From positions 1,269,267 to 1,333,266 of the forward strand of contig NZ_NIUC01000002.1 in the NCBI RefSeq assembly GCF_002807035.1: DNA of 64,000 nt, read 5' to 3'. Shown piece by piece: positions 17,177-25,403 of the stretch. A program made the position numbers and the translations under genes. How positions within the stretch are numbered: position 1 is the first letter of the stretch; each line of letters starts with the position of its first letter. The notes below the pieces were generated by a model. That model was not told the origin of the DNA. It worked only from the letters and a program-made list of their open reading frames with translations, and made no database searches. This DNA is from Algoriphagus formosus (lineage in GTDB: Bacteria; Bacteroidota; Bacteroidia; Cytophagales; Cyclobacteriaceae).

Positions 17177-18037
17177 ATGAAAGAATTTCGAAAAATAGCC
17201 CTCTTTGCGGATCTCACTGAGATGGATGAATTGCTTTTGAAATTTATCAAAGGCTATGATAAACTCTTTGATTTCGAAGAGCTTTACTTGGTTCATCAGA
17301 TAGAAGTAGAAGCCCTTTCACCTGAACTGAAGGAGATGCTGGATGAGAAAAATCAGACCTTGGAAGGTTTGATCGAGGAGGATATTCAATCCAAAATCGA
17401 TGAGGTTTTTGGTCCCGGAAAGTCCACGATCAAATCCTACATACACCCTAGACCGGACTTTAGCGAATTGGTTCAGTGGCTGAATAAGCAAAAGTTTGAT
17501 CTGGTTTTCTTGGGTAAAAAGAAAGGGCTTGAGGGTAGCGGTATTTTCAGCAGTAAGCTGGTTCGCCTGCTTCGCACCAATCTGATTTTGGTCCCTGAAA
17601 CGGCCACGGCTACGATCACAGATGTGGTCGTTCCGATTGATTTTTCGGATTATTCTCCGAAAGTTCTTCAATCAGCTGAGTTTATTGCTCAAAAAACGGA
17701 TGCTAAGCTCACGCCGCTTCATGTGTTGAAAATTGGGATTCATTATTTCCCATTTGTAGCGGGGGAAAGTCAGATTCAAAAGAGTTTGGAAAAGGAAGCC
17801 CGATCCAAATTTGAGAAATTGAAGAAAAAAGCGAAGACCGACCGCGAGCTGCTTACTATTCGATCGTTTGGAAAGCCGATCGGGAATGTGATTTACAACA
17901 AGGCAAGGGAGCTAAATTCCGACCTGATTATCATATCGAAGAAGGGGAAATCTGACGATGAAGATTTGCTAATCGGAAGTGTAGCAGAGAACCTTATCGC
18001 CAATGATAAGGATATCAGCGTAATGATTTTGCAATAG
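17177..18037 (+). CDS. Universal stress protein, tandem-domain (UspA family)
   Basis: 286-residue cytoplasmic protein. The second half has a clear Usp domain: DVVVPIDFSDYS at its start, and near the end LIIISKKGKSDDEDLLIGSVAE, a variant of the G-2x-G-9x-GS ATP-binding motif. The first half is a degenerate Usp domain. It is the last gene of the barrel-BCCT operon (33 nt gap), a frequent pairing in which a Usp protein may tune the transporter. It ends 3 nt before the convergent methyltransferase gene. Confidence 0.88.
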   Translation: MKEFRKIALFADLTEMDELLLKFIKGYDKLFDFEELYLVHQIEVEALSPELKEMLDEKNQTLEGLIEEDIQSKIDEVFGPGKSTIKSYIHPRPDFSELVQWLNKQKFDLVFLGKKKGLEGSGIFSSKLVRLLRTNLILVPETATATITDVVVPIDFSDYSPKVLQSAEFIAQKTDAKLTPLHVLKIGIHYFPFVAGESQIQKSLEKEARSKFEKLKKKAKTDRELLTIRSFGKPIGNVIYNKARELNSDLIIISKKGKSDDEDLLIGSVAENLIANDKDISVMILQ

Positions 18038-18039
18038 TT

Positions 18040-18654
18040 TTACTGCTTCTGAAGTAAAAAGACCCCCATTTCTCGCTGTTCCAAGACTAAAACGGTTTTG
18101 GGAGCTTCCAGAAATTGAAAGCCCATTTTCTGCAACTTATCCACATGGCTTTGGGTCAGCACAAAACGTTCTGATTCGTCCGGCAAGCGGTATTTTCCGC
18201 CTTCCAGTTTTTCTGACTTCTCTAAGATATCGCTAAAGCCGGTGCACATCCGAAACCAAAAAATTCCTCCTGGCTTTAGTACCCGATGAATTTCTTTGAT
18301 CATCTGCCAAAAGTTATCCACATTTTCTGCAAAATGCAGCACTGCTGAGCAAATAAGGGCATCGAAGGCCTGATTGTGGAATGGAATTTCTTCCAATCTT
18401 CCTAGCTGAAACCGATGCGCATCATAGTTTGGGTCAAGACTCTTTGCCTGATAGCGACAGTACTGAATAGCCAATTCGTTTGGGTCGATTCCAAAGATCG
18501 AATAGCCTTGATTGATGAAGTAAACCGTGTTTCTTCCTTCCCCACAACCCGCGTCAAGGATTTTCATCTCCTTGGTAAACCGACCCTTAAGGATCTGATC
18601 CAAGAGGTAGTTATCCACATTGCCCAAAAGCCGATTTAACTCGTTAATCTCCAT
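18040..18654 (-). CDS. Class I SAM-dependent methyltransferase
   Basis: 204 residues with motif I ILDAGCGEGRNTVYF, motif II region YSIFGIDPNE, motif III ALICSAVLHFAE and the post-motif VLKPGGIFWFRM. This is the Methyltransf_11/25 type that methylates small molecules. Its start overlaps the 3' end of the patatin gene by 11 nt, so it is the second gene of that unit. Substrate unknown. Three exact TTATCCACA words lie inside (18137, 18314, 18611), all encoding VD-type residues on the coding strand. Confidence 0.88.
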   Translation of the reverse strand: MEINELNRLLGNVDNYLLDQILKGRFTKEMKILDAGCGEGRNTVYFINQGYSIFGIDPNELAIQYCRYQAKSLDPNYDAHRFQLGRLEEIPFHNQAFDALICSAVLHFAENVDNFWQMIKEIHRVLKPGGIFWFRMCTGFSDILEKSEKLEGGKYRLPDESERFVLTQSHVDKLQKMGFQFLEAPKTVLVLEQREMGVFLLQKQ

Positions 18655-19546
18655 TTTCTAGTTTGTCCAAGGCCTTTCGGGCTTTAATCCGACCAATTTC
18701 TATCATTTCCGCTGCTCGATAAAACTCCAATGTTCCTGCCTGCTTTCGAGCCACTTTTACCTGTACATCTACCGCATGCTTTTCCAAAAGCATTTCACAA
18801 AAGCGATCTTGCAAAAGATCGAATGAGCGCTTCACCAAGTTCAAGGTGGAATAACTGCTATCTTTCTCCGTGGGTTTTTCCTCCGGAAAGTACTGGGTCA
18901 TTTTATTTTTATAATCAATCATCCAAGCAGGAAGGCTATTGATAAATCGATTTCCTTTCGAATCTTTCTTGGGAGGGGCGATGTATTCTTGATCCAGCCC
19001 ATTGACATCTACGACGACCAAAAGGGTATCATTTTGGGGTGTAAGAAGGGAAATGGGAATCGGATTCAACACCCCACCATCTATCAAGGGCTGATTTCCC
19101 TGTTTAGCTGGAATAAAGACGGAAGGAATACTGCCGGATGCTCGAATGGCTGCAAATAGGCTTCCCTTATCAAAAATGACCTCTTTTCCGCTTTCTACAT
19201 TTACTGCATTGCAGGAAAAAGGCAAGGCTAAATCCTCTATCTGACAGTCTGGAACTACCTTTTTTAAAGCCGAAAAGACTTTTTCTCCTTTGATAAAACC
19301 CTTACTTGAAAAAGTAAAATCCATCAAGGAAAATACATCGATCCGATCCAAATTGCAGATCCAGTTCTTAAACTCTTCCATTTTGCCACTGGCGTACATT
19401 CCGCCTACCAAAGCACCTGCTGAGCAGCCCGCGATTTCGGCTATTTCGTAACCCCGCTCCTCCAATTCCTCAATCACTCCGACATGTGCCAATCCTCGAG
19501 CCCCACCGCTACTCAAAACCAATGAAACTTTCTGCTTTTTTGCCAT
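18644..19546 (-). CDS. Patatin-like phospholipase (RssA type)
   Basis: Serine lipid acyl hydrolase of 300 residues from the ATG at 19546 (MAKKQKVSLVLSSGGARGLA). Motifs: oxyanion loop SSGGARG, nucleophile elbow GCSAG and catalytic Asp in LIDGG. A longer reading frame to 19738 exists, but it runs through the divergent VOC gene and adds nothing like the family, so I start at the motif. No signal peptide, hence probably cytoplasmic. First gene of a unit with the methyltransferase, and divergent from the VOC gene with a 39-nt gap. Confidence 0.92.
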   Translation of the reverse strand: MAKKQKVSLVLSSGGARGLAHVGVIEELEERGYEIAEIAGCSAGALVGGMYASGKMEEFKNWICNLDRIDVFSLMDFTFSSKGFIKGEKVFSALKKVVPDCQIEDLALPFSCNAVNVESGKEVIFDKGSLFAAIRASGSIPSVFIPAKQGNQPLIDGGVLNPIPISLLTPQNDTLLVVVDVNGLDQEYIAPPKKDSKGNRFINSLPAWMIDYKNKMTQYFPEEKPTEKDSSYSTLNLVKRSFDLLQDRFCEMLLEKHAVDVQVKVARKQAGTLEFYRAAEMIEIGRIKARKALDKLENGD

Positions 19547-19585
19547 ATCTTTAGGATGAAAAATCAATAAACGAAAGTAATAAAT

Positions 19586-20008
19586 ATGAGCGAATTCAAA
19601 CCCTTTCACCTTGCTTTCCCTATTCGTGATATCGAAGAGACCCGTGCTTTCTATGGAGAATTGCTTGGATGTGATATCGGTAGAAGTACTGATAAATGGA
19701 TCGATTTCAACTTTTTTGGGCATCAATTGTCTGCACACATAAAGCCTGAGGAACTAGCCAAAGCAAATACCAATGCAGTGGATGGAAAAAATGTGCCGGT
19801 TCGACATTTTGGGGTGATCCTCCCTTGGGACGAATGGCATGCTCTGGCTGATAAATTGAAAGCGCATGGGATAGAGTTTGTCATCGAGCCATACATCCGT
19901 TTCAAAGGTGAAGTAGGCGAGCAAGCGACGATGTTTTTCTTGGATCCTGGCGGAAATGCGCTGGAATTCAAGTCATTCCAAGATGAATCTCAGATTTTTG
20001 CGAAGTAA
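19586..20008 (+). CDS. VOC family protein (glyoxalase/bleomycin-resistance fold)
   Basis: 140-residue metal-binding fold protein. It begins [26 protein letters not shown], the standard first beta-alpha-beta-beta module with a metal-ligand His, and ends [15 protein letters not shown] with the ligand Glu. Typical reactions are dioxygenation, epimerisation or thiol addition. It starts a plus-strand run with the AONS-like and serine-hydrolase genes (gaps of 6 and 2 nt). Exact reaction unknown. Confidence 0.9.
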   Translation: MSEFKPFHLAFPIRDIEETRAFYGELLGCDIGRSTDKWIDFNFFGHQLSAHIKPEELAKANTNAVDGKNVPVRHFGVILPWDEWHALADKLKAHGIEFVIEPYIRFKGEVGEQATMFFLDPGGNALEFKSFQDESQIFAK

Positions 20009-20014
20009 TATCTT

Positions 20015-21073
20015 TTGAAGAAACACAAGCTAAATACCGGCATCGGTCGAATGATCGAGATCGAAGGAAAGGACTACCTATACTTCAGCGGGACCTCCTA
20101 TTTGGGGATTCCGCAGGATATAGATTTTTTGGATATTCTGGCTAATAATGTGTTCGAGTATGGTTCTAATTTCGGACAAAGTAGAAAGAATAACATACAG
20201 CTAGAAGTCTTTGATGAGTTTGAAACCTTTTTTGCTGAAGAGGCTGGCGCTGATGCAGGAGCACTTTTCAGTTCGGGTTATCTCGCCGGAATCGCTGCTT
20301 GGAAGAGTGTCATTAATCAGGTAGATGAGGTCTGGATCGCCCCAGATGCCCATCCGGCAGTCATTCCAGACGGACATCTAGCAAGCGATCAATTAAATTT
20401 TAAACAATGGAAAATTGATTGTCTGGAAAAAGCTGAATCTCTTTCTTCTCGAAGCATATTGATAGTCGGTAATGCCGTGGATGCCTTAAATGTGCAAATC
20501 CATGATTATTCTTGGGTGGAGGAAATTGGTAAAAAACATAAAGTTTGGCTTCTGGTTGACGACTCACATGCTTTTGGGGTTTTGGGAAATGGAATATTTG
20601 GCACTTACTCCAAGCTGCAATGTGATTCCGTTTCAGTAATTGTGAGCGGTTCTTTGGGTAAGGGTTTGGGCCTGCCAGCAGGAATCGTTCTCTGTCCGGA
20701 TTATCATATAGACCATATTAAAAATTTGCCACTTTTTGCTGGGGCTTCTCCTGGATCTCCTGCCCATATCCGGACTTTTTTGGAAATGCAGCATACTTAT
20801 GAAGCGGCACACGAACACCTGAAGGAACTGTGTCAATACTTCTATGAGTTGATTGCCTTTATGCCACAGATCATAGGAAACCCTGACTACCCGGTTTTTC
20901 GATATACCGAAGACTCTTGGGTGGAGCAATTGGAGAAATCAGGAATCATCACCTCCAGTTTTCCTTATCCACATGCGGATAGTCCCAAAGTTAACCGGAT
21001 TGTTCTTTCAGCTTTCCACGAAAAAGAAGATATTGAATACCTAGCTGATATTTTAGAAAATCTAGCCCTTTAA
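20015..21073 (+). CDS. PLP-dependent alpha-oxoamine synthase-like enzyme (AONS/KBL family)
   Basis: 352-residue fold-type I PLP enzyme related to BioF, KBL and serine palmitoyltransferase, which join an acyl-CoA and an amino acid. Signs: YLYFSGTSYLGIP at the start, LLVDDSHAFGVLG (PLP Asp and His), and the Schiff-base Lys in SGSLGKGLGLPAG. It is shorter than the usual 380-400, mostly at the N-terminus. A TTG at 20015 is used because the region before the first ATG (20051) already fits the family. No biotin genes are near, so a role in lipid or pigment amines is possible; this is open. Confidence 0.75.
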   Translation: MKKHKLNTGIGRMIEIEGKDYLYFSGTSYLGIPQDIDFLDILANNVFEYGSNFGQSRKNNIQLEVFDEFETFFAEEAGADAGALFSSGYLAGIAAWKSVINQVDEVWIAPDAHPAVIPDGHLASDQLNFKQWKIDCLEKAESLSSRSILIVGNAVDALNVQIHDYSWVEEIGKKHKVWLLVDDSHAFGVLGNGIFGTYSKLQCDSVSVIVSGSLGKGLGLPAGIVLCPDYHIDHIKNLPLFAGASPGSPAHIRTFLEMQHTYEAAHEHLKELCQYFYELIAFMPQIIGNPDYPVFRYTEDSWVEQLEKSGIITSSFPYPHADSPKVNRIVLSAFHEKEDIEYLADILENLAL

Positions 21074-21075
21074 CA

Positions 21076-22308
21076 ATGCAAAAGCTAACGATTCTATTTC
21101 TGATTATTTTATTTTCATTCGCTTGTTCTCAAAAAGAGCCGGTACTTTTTGAAGATGGTTTGGAGGATTTTCCGACTCTTCAGCGAGTCTTGGATAGTGT
21201 GGATAAGTATCAAGTTCAGATTCTTTTTACGCAAATAGATCGAAATGAGCACATGAATCCCATGATGGAAACCTTTTCTTTCAATTTGGATGATGAGCGT
21301 TATTTCTACCCGGCTTCCACTGTCAAGTTACCCGTCGCCATTCTAGCCTTGGAGTGGCTTGAAGAGCAAAATGTGGATAACTTAACCTTGGACACACCCA
21401 TGCTGACAGATTCGGTGAGGCCTTCACAGCTTCCAGCCTATGTGGATAAGTCCTCTATGGACTCCCTCCCAAGCATTGGGCATTACATCAAAAAAATCCT
21501 TTTGGTTTCAGACAATGACGCTTACAATCGCTTGTATGAGTTGCTTGGTCAAGACTACATTAATCAAAAGCTTGCCGAAAAGGGCTTGAATCATACGGTG
21601 ATTAATCATCGCCTGAGCTATCCCGCAAATGAAGTTGAAAATCGCTTCTTCAATCCCATTCGGTTTGTGGATAAGTCTGGAAATATTCTTTTGGAATTGC
21701 CCGAGAGAACTACCGAAAAGGTTTATTCCAATCCTGAGCGGCCCATGATTGGAAGAGCCTACTATGCCGGTGATTCGCTGATTGAGACAGGCATGGAGTT
21801 TACCTTCAAAAATAAATTTGCCCTATCTGACCTGCATGGAGTCGTCCAGCGAATTGTATTTCCTCGCTCATTTATGGAAGCTGATCGTTTTAATTTGAAT
21901 GAGGAGCATCGTGAGTTTATCCTGAAATACATGAGTATGCTACCCGGCGAGTCTGATTTTCCCAAGTACGAAGGACCCGACTATTACGACAGCTATTCGA
22001 AGTTTTTCAAGTTTGGAACAGATAAAAACCCCATTCCGGAACGCTTTCGGATTTTCAATAAGACAGGTTGGGCTTATGGTCACCTGATTGATGGAAGCTA
22101 TTTTGTGGATTATGAGAATGGTGTTGAATTTTTTGTGTCGGCGGTGATTTATACCAACCAAAATGAAACCTTGAATGATAATACTTACGAGACGGAGGGA
22201 ATTGGATTACCGTTCTTTGCCGAGTTGGGTGAGTATCTTTATCAGCGGGAACTGAATCGTAAGAAAATATTGAAGCCGGATTTTGAGGGGTTGAAATTTG
22301 AGTACTAA
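21076..22308 (+). CDS. Class A beta-lactamase-like serine hydrolase lipoprotein
   Basis: 410-residue exported lipoprotein (signal MQKLTILFLIILFSFAC, Cys17) with the full penicillin-recognising triad: S81-T-V-K84, S145-D-N147 and K329-T-G331. This is the Beta-lactamase2 type. It is longer than classical class A enzymes (about 290), with extra sequence between SDN and KTG, so a peptidoglycan or peptide hydrolase is at least as likely as antibiotic resistance. It follows the AONS-like gene by 2 nt. Four TGTGGATAA words lie in its first 600 nt. Confidence 0.85.
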   Translation: MQKLTILFLIILFSFACSQKEPVLFEDGLEDFPTLQRVLDSVDKYQVQILFTQIDRNEHMNPMMETFSFNLDDERYFYPASTVKLPVAILALEWLEEQNVDNLTLDTPMLTDSVRPSQLPAYVDKSSMDSLPSIGHYIKKILLVSDNDAYNRLYELLGQDYINQKLAEKGLNHTVINHRLSYPANEVENRFFNPIRFVDKSGNILLELPERTTEKVYSNPERPMIGRAYYAGDSLIETGMEFTFKNKFALSDLHGVVQRIVFPRSFMEADRFNLNEEHREFILKYMSMLPGESDFPKYEGPDYYDSYSKFFKFGTDKNPIPERFRIFNKTGWAYGHLIDGSYFVDYENGVEFFVSAVIYTNQNETLNDNTYETEGIGLPFFAELGEYLYQRELNRKKILKPDFEGLKFEY

Positions 22309-22311
22309 GCG

Positions 22312-22572
22312 GTGAAACTGTTTGTCAAATATTTTAAGAAGAATTGGGCTTGGGGATTATTATTTGCAGTTCCTCTAGTCTTTTGGCAAAAAGGCTATGT
22401 CTATCCCGAGTTGCGTTTCGAGTATGATTTTCTTCGGGAAAAATCTACTTACTATGAAATGCTATTTTACTGGGCCTTTTGGACTGCCACTCAATTCTTC
22501 GTCTGGCGCCCTGGATATTTATGGAAGCAGGAAAATCAGCAATCCAAAAATTCAAATGACTGTCAAACATAA
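22312..22572 (+). CDS. Small membrane protein, unknown
   Basis: 86 residues from a GTG 3 nt after the previous stop. Two hydrophobic segments (WGLLFAVPLVFW and MLFYWAFWTATQFFVW) surround a charged loop. The tight spacing to the serine hydrolase and the 17-nt overlap with the next small gene suggest it is real and co-translated. I do not recognise a family. Confidence 0.6.
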   Translation: MKLFVKYFKKNWAWGLLFAVPLVFWQKGYVYPELRFEYDFLREKSTYYEMLFYWAFWTATQFFVWRPGYLWKQENQQSKNSNDCQT

Positions 22573-22840
22573 CTCGTCTAATAGCAAACTTACAGAGTTG
22601 AAACTCTTTCTAAGGGTTTTTGCTTGGTTTATTGTTTTGACCAGTTTGGCTGGTATGCTAGTAAATGGCTATGTCGGAATCAATCGTGGATTCGATTGGT
22701 CGTATTTGAAGGATTATCGCACCTACATAAATTTAATTTTCAATATGATCCTTTGGTCTGTGGTGATGTATTTTACTTTTTGGAAGTATAATCCGAACTA
22801 CAGGAAAAAAATGCAGGAAAAGTATGGAGCTAAAAAATAA
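22556..22840 (+). CDS. Small membrane protein, unknown
   Basis: 94 residues from the ATG at 22556. It has two hydrophobic helices (FAWFIVLTSLAGMLV and INLIFNMILWSVVMYFTF) and a basic tail (YNPNYRKKMQEKYG). The frame is open upstream to 22397, but that part reads through the previous gene in another frame. Its stop is directly followed by an exact TTATCCACA at 22841. Unknown function, probably works with the previous small protein. Confidence 0.6.
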   Translation: MTVKHNSSNSKLTELKLFLRVFAWFIVLTSLAGMLVNGYVGINRGFDWSYLKDYRTYINLIFNMILWSVVMYFTFWKYNPNYRKKMQEKYGAKK

Positions 22841-22859
22841 TTATCCACATTCTCCACTA

Positions 22860-24293
22860 TCAAAAAACCCCTTCCAGATCAACCATCGACTGTGGATAAG
22901 TATTGCCCATTTGAATTCCGATCTTTTTTAGTTGCGCTGTGGATAACTCCCAAGGTTGATGAATATCAAAGCCTTTGATATCTGCTAATTCAGGAACCCA
23001 CAATCGTACATAGTCTCCGTTTTTGTCATAATTTTTTCCTTGCCTCAGGATATTGAAGTAGCGGTTTTCTCGAGGATCATTTCCTACGCCACCCACATAC
23101 ATCCAATTACCCCAATTGGAACAAACATCATAATCGATCAGTTGGCTTTCGAAATAACTAGCCCCCCAAGTCCAATCAATTCCCAGATCATTGACGAGAA
23201 AACTCGCCACATTTTGACGGCCACGATTTGACATGAAGCCGGAGAATTTGAGTTCTCGCATATTGGCATCTACAAAGGGGACTCCTGTCTGCCCCTCACA
23301 CCAGCGCTGAAAATCAGCACTATCTCTGCGCCAGGAGTCCCTTGTATTTTTAATCCCTTCTATCTTGAAGACTTTATTCCCGTGTTTTTTGGTGATAAAT
23401 CGAAAATAATCTCTCCAAATCAGCTCAAAAATCAACCAATAAGTGCTTTGGTTTTTCTTTCGCTCCTTTTCATATCGCTTCACTTCCTCGTAGATGGTAC
23501 GAGGCGACAAACATCCTAAAGCTAGCCAAGCGGAAAACTTTGAACTGTAGTCTTCACCCATAAGTCCATTTCGGGTTTCTTTATAAACTTTCAGGTGATC
23601 ACCTTCCCAAAAATAGGATTGGATTCGCCCGAGGCCAGCGCTTTCTCCACCATCAAACTCCATCACCGAACGGCGCTCAGGCTCAGGGTCCTCCAATCCG
23701 TAACTTTTCAAACCAGGCAATTCACCACTTAGTGGAATCACTGATTCATTGGGAAAGTTTATTTTATTGGGTTGTGGATAAGTGGGCCTTACGGAAGCCA
23801 TTTTCTCCACTGATTTTCTGAATTGGGTAAAAACTTCAGGAACTTGCGTCACAGGAAATGGTAAATCCTCAATGTGATAAAGGGTTGATTGCCAAAACCT
23901 TTCCGTAGCTATCCCCTTTGACCAAGCAGCTTTCTCTAAAGACTTATCCACATGCTGTTCTTCTGCAGTCACCTCCTCCGAGAAAAATATAGCATCAGCT
24001 TTTACCCGCTCAGCTAAGGTGATTATTTCGACCTCCGGATTTCCTCTTAGGATTACTAAGTCTCCGTCAATCTTGCGTAGATTTCTTCTCAAATCCGCCA
24101 CAGATTCCAATAGGAATTTGCCTCTGAAACTTCCGGTTTTTGGATAACCAATTTCCGTCGTCTCAAAATGTCGAGGATCAAAGCAGTAAACAGGAATCAC
24201 TTCGGCTCCGCTAGAGCAAGCCTTGTGTAATGCTTCCTGATCTTTTACGCGAAGATCATTTCGAAACCAAACGATAATCCTATTGAAGTTCAT
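22860..24293 (-). CDS. Cryptochrome DASH / deoxyribodipyrimidine photolyase
   Basis: FAD flavoprotein of 477 residues repairing pyrimidine dimers (DASH members act on single-stranded DNA) or sensing blue light. N-terminal antenna domain: IIVWFRNDLRVKDQEAL. DASH-like traits: EVFTQFRKSVEK, LIWRDYFRFITKKHG and RNTRD-like NTRDSW before the FAD core; C-terminal core has SGFMSNRGRQNVASFL and DYDVCSNWGNWMY. ATG at 24293 chosen; a TTG at 24302 is possible. Single gene facing away from the ChbG-like gene. Fits the light theme of the carotenoid cluster. Four TTATCCACA-type words fall in it. Confidence 0.93.
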   Translation of the reverse strand: MNFNRIIVWFRNDLRVKDQEALHKACSSGAEVIPVYCFDPRHFETTEIGYPKTGSFRGKFLLESVADLRRNLRKIDGDLVILRGNPEVEIITLAERVKADAIFFSEEVTAEEQHVDKSLEKAAWSKGIATERFWQSTLYHIEDLPFPVTQVPEVFTQFRKSVEKMASVRPTYPQPNKINFPNESVIPLSGELPGLKSYGLEDPEPERRSVMEFDGGESAGLGRIQSYFWEGDHLKVYKETRNGLMGEDYSSKFSAWLALGCLSPRTIYEEVKRYEKERKKNQSTYWLIFELIWRDYFRFITKKHGNKVFKIEGIKNTRDSWRRDSADFQRWCEGQTGVPFVDANMRELKFSGFMSNRGRQNVASFLVNDLGIDWTWGASYFESQLIDYDVCSNWGNWMYVGGVGNDPRENRYFNILRQGKNYDKNGDYVRLWVPELADIKGFDIHQPWELSTAQLKKIGIQMGNTYPQSMVDLEGVF

Positions 24294-24389
24294 ATTGTGC
24301 AAACAGGCTGTCTAGGCGAAGTGTTTGGGAGAAAAATAAAAATTGAGTTGTAGCGATTTTGTTTAATTTCAGCTTTGATTCGATTGATT

Positions 24390-25331
24390 ATGAAAAAAAT
24401 TCCGTTGCTCCTCGTTTTACTGAGTCTTGTCCCTTTTTCCGCTTTTTGCCAAAGTCTCCAAGAAAAATTGGGTTATCCCAAAGATTCCAAACTTTTGATC
24501 ATTCATGGAGATGATGTGGGAGTTTCTCATTCTCAGAATAAAGCTACGTTTGAGGCGATCAAAAACGGCTTGGTCACCTCTACCAGTATGATGGTACCGG
24601 CGGCTTGGTCTTCAGAAGTTGCAGAGCTGGCAAAGGAAATTAGAGATCCCGATATCGGGATTCATATTACGCTTACTAATGAGTGGCTTCATTACAATTG
24701 GGGTCCCGAAGTAGGAAAGTCTACTGCTCCAGGTTTGGCAAATCCATTGGGACACATGTATCCTACTTGCGTGGAGGTCAGTGAGCATGCTAGCCCGGAG
24801 GAAGTGGAAATGGAGGTTCGTGCCCAGATTGAATCCGCAAAATCCTTGGGAATTGATATCACACATCTTGATTCCCACATGGGCTGTATGTTTTTTGGCA
24901 GGCCGGAATATTTGAAAATCTATGTCAAGCTAGCATTGGAATATGAAATTCCTGCCATGCTCAATCAGCAAATTTTACAAAGTTTGATTCTTCCCAATAA
25001 GCCCCTTTTTGAAGGCTTAAATGTGGATAAGTTGCCGGTGATAGATCAAATAATTATGGCGGATGAGGCAGCTTATGAAAGTGGAATGGAAGAATTTTAC
25101 ACACAAGCCTTGAAAAATCTGCCTGCAGGAGTCCATGTTTTGTTGATTCACCTCGCTTTTGATGATGAGGAAATGAACGCTGTGACGGCAGGGCATGACA
25201 GTTTCCATGCGCCTTGGCGACAGGCCGATTATGATTTTTTCACGGGTGAAAAAGCCAAGAATTTAATCGAAAAGGAAGGGATCAAACTGATTACTTGGCG
25301 GGAAATAGGAAAGCTGATGAGGGACTTATAA
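24390..25331 (+). CDS. ChbG/YdjC-like carbohydrate deacetylase, exported
   Basis: Predicted metal-dependent deacetylase of N-acetylated sugars. From ATG 24390 the protein has 313 residues with a signal peptide (MKKIPLLLVLLSLVPFSAFC) and the motif IHGDDVGVSHSQN (D41, D42, H47), then GIHITLT and HLDSHMG with further metal or catalytic His. A TTG at 24375 would add five residues before the signal and is less likely. Export is unusual for ChbG itself but common in Bacteroidota YdjC proteins. The glycosidase 72 nt downstream on the same strand may act with it. Confidence 0.88.
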   Translation: MKKIPLLLVLLSLVPFSAFCQSLQEKLGYPKDSKLLIIHGDDVGVSHSQNKATFEAIKNGLVTSTSMMVPAAWSSEVAELAKEIRDPDIGIHITLTNEWLHYNWGPEVGKSTAPGLANPLGHMYPTCVEVSEHASPEEVEMEVRAQIESAKSLGIDITHLDSHMGCMFFGRPEYLKIYVKLALEYEIPAMLNQQILQSLILPNKPLFEGLNVDKLPVIDQIIMADEAAYESGMEEFYTQALKNLPAGVHVLLIHLAFDDEEMNAVTAGHDSFHAPWRQADYDFFTGEKAKNLIEKEGIKLITWREIGKLMRDL

Positions 25332-25403
25332 CCGATAAATGCACTGTGATAGTGCAAAAAATATTTAAAAACGCACTCAAGGAGTGCAAAATCGCTTAGT
25401 AGA

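Noticed and set aside
18036..18059. Hairpin TTTTACT/AGTAAAA as a terminator between the Usp and methyltransferase genes
   Set aside because: The stem is weak, has no T run on either strand, and lies within the methyltransferase 3' end.
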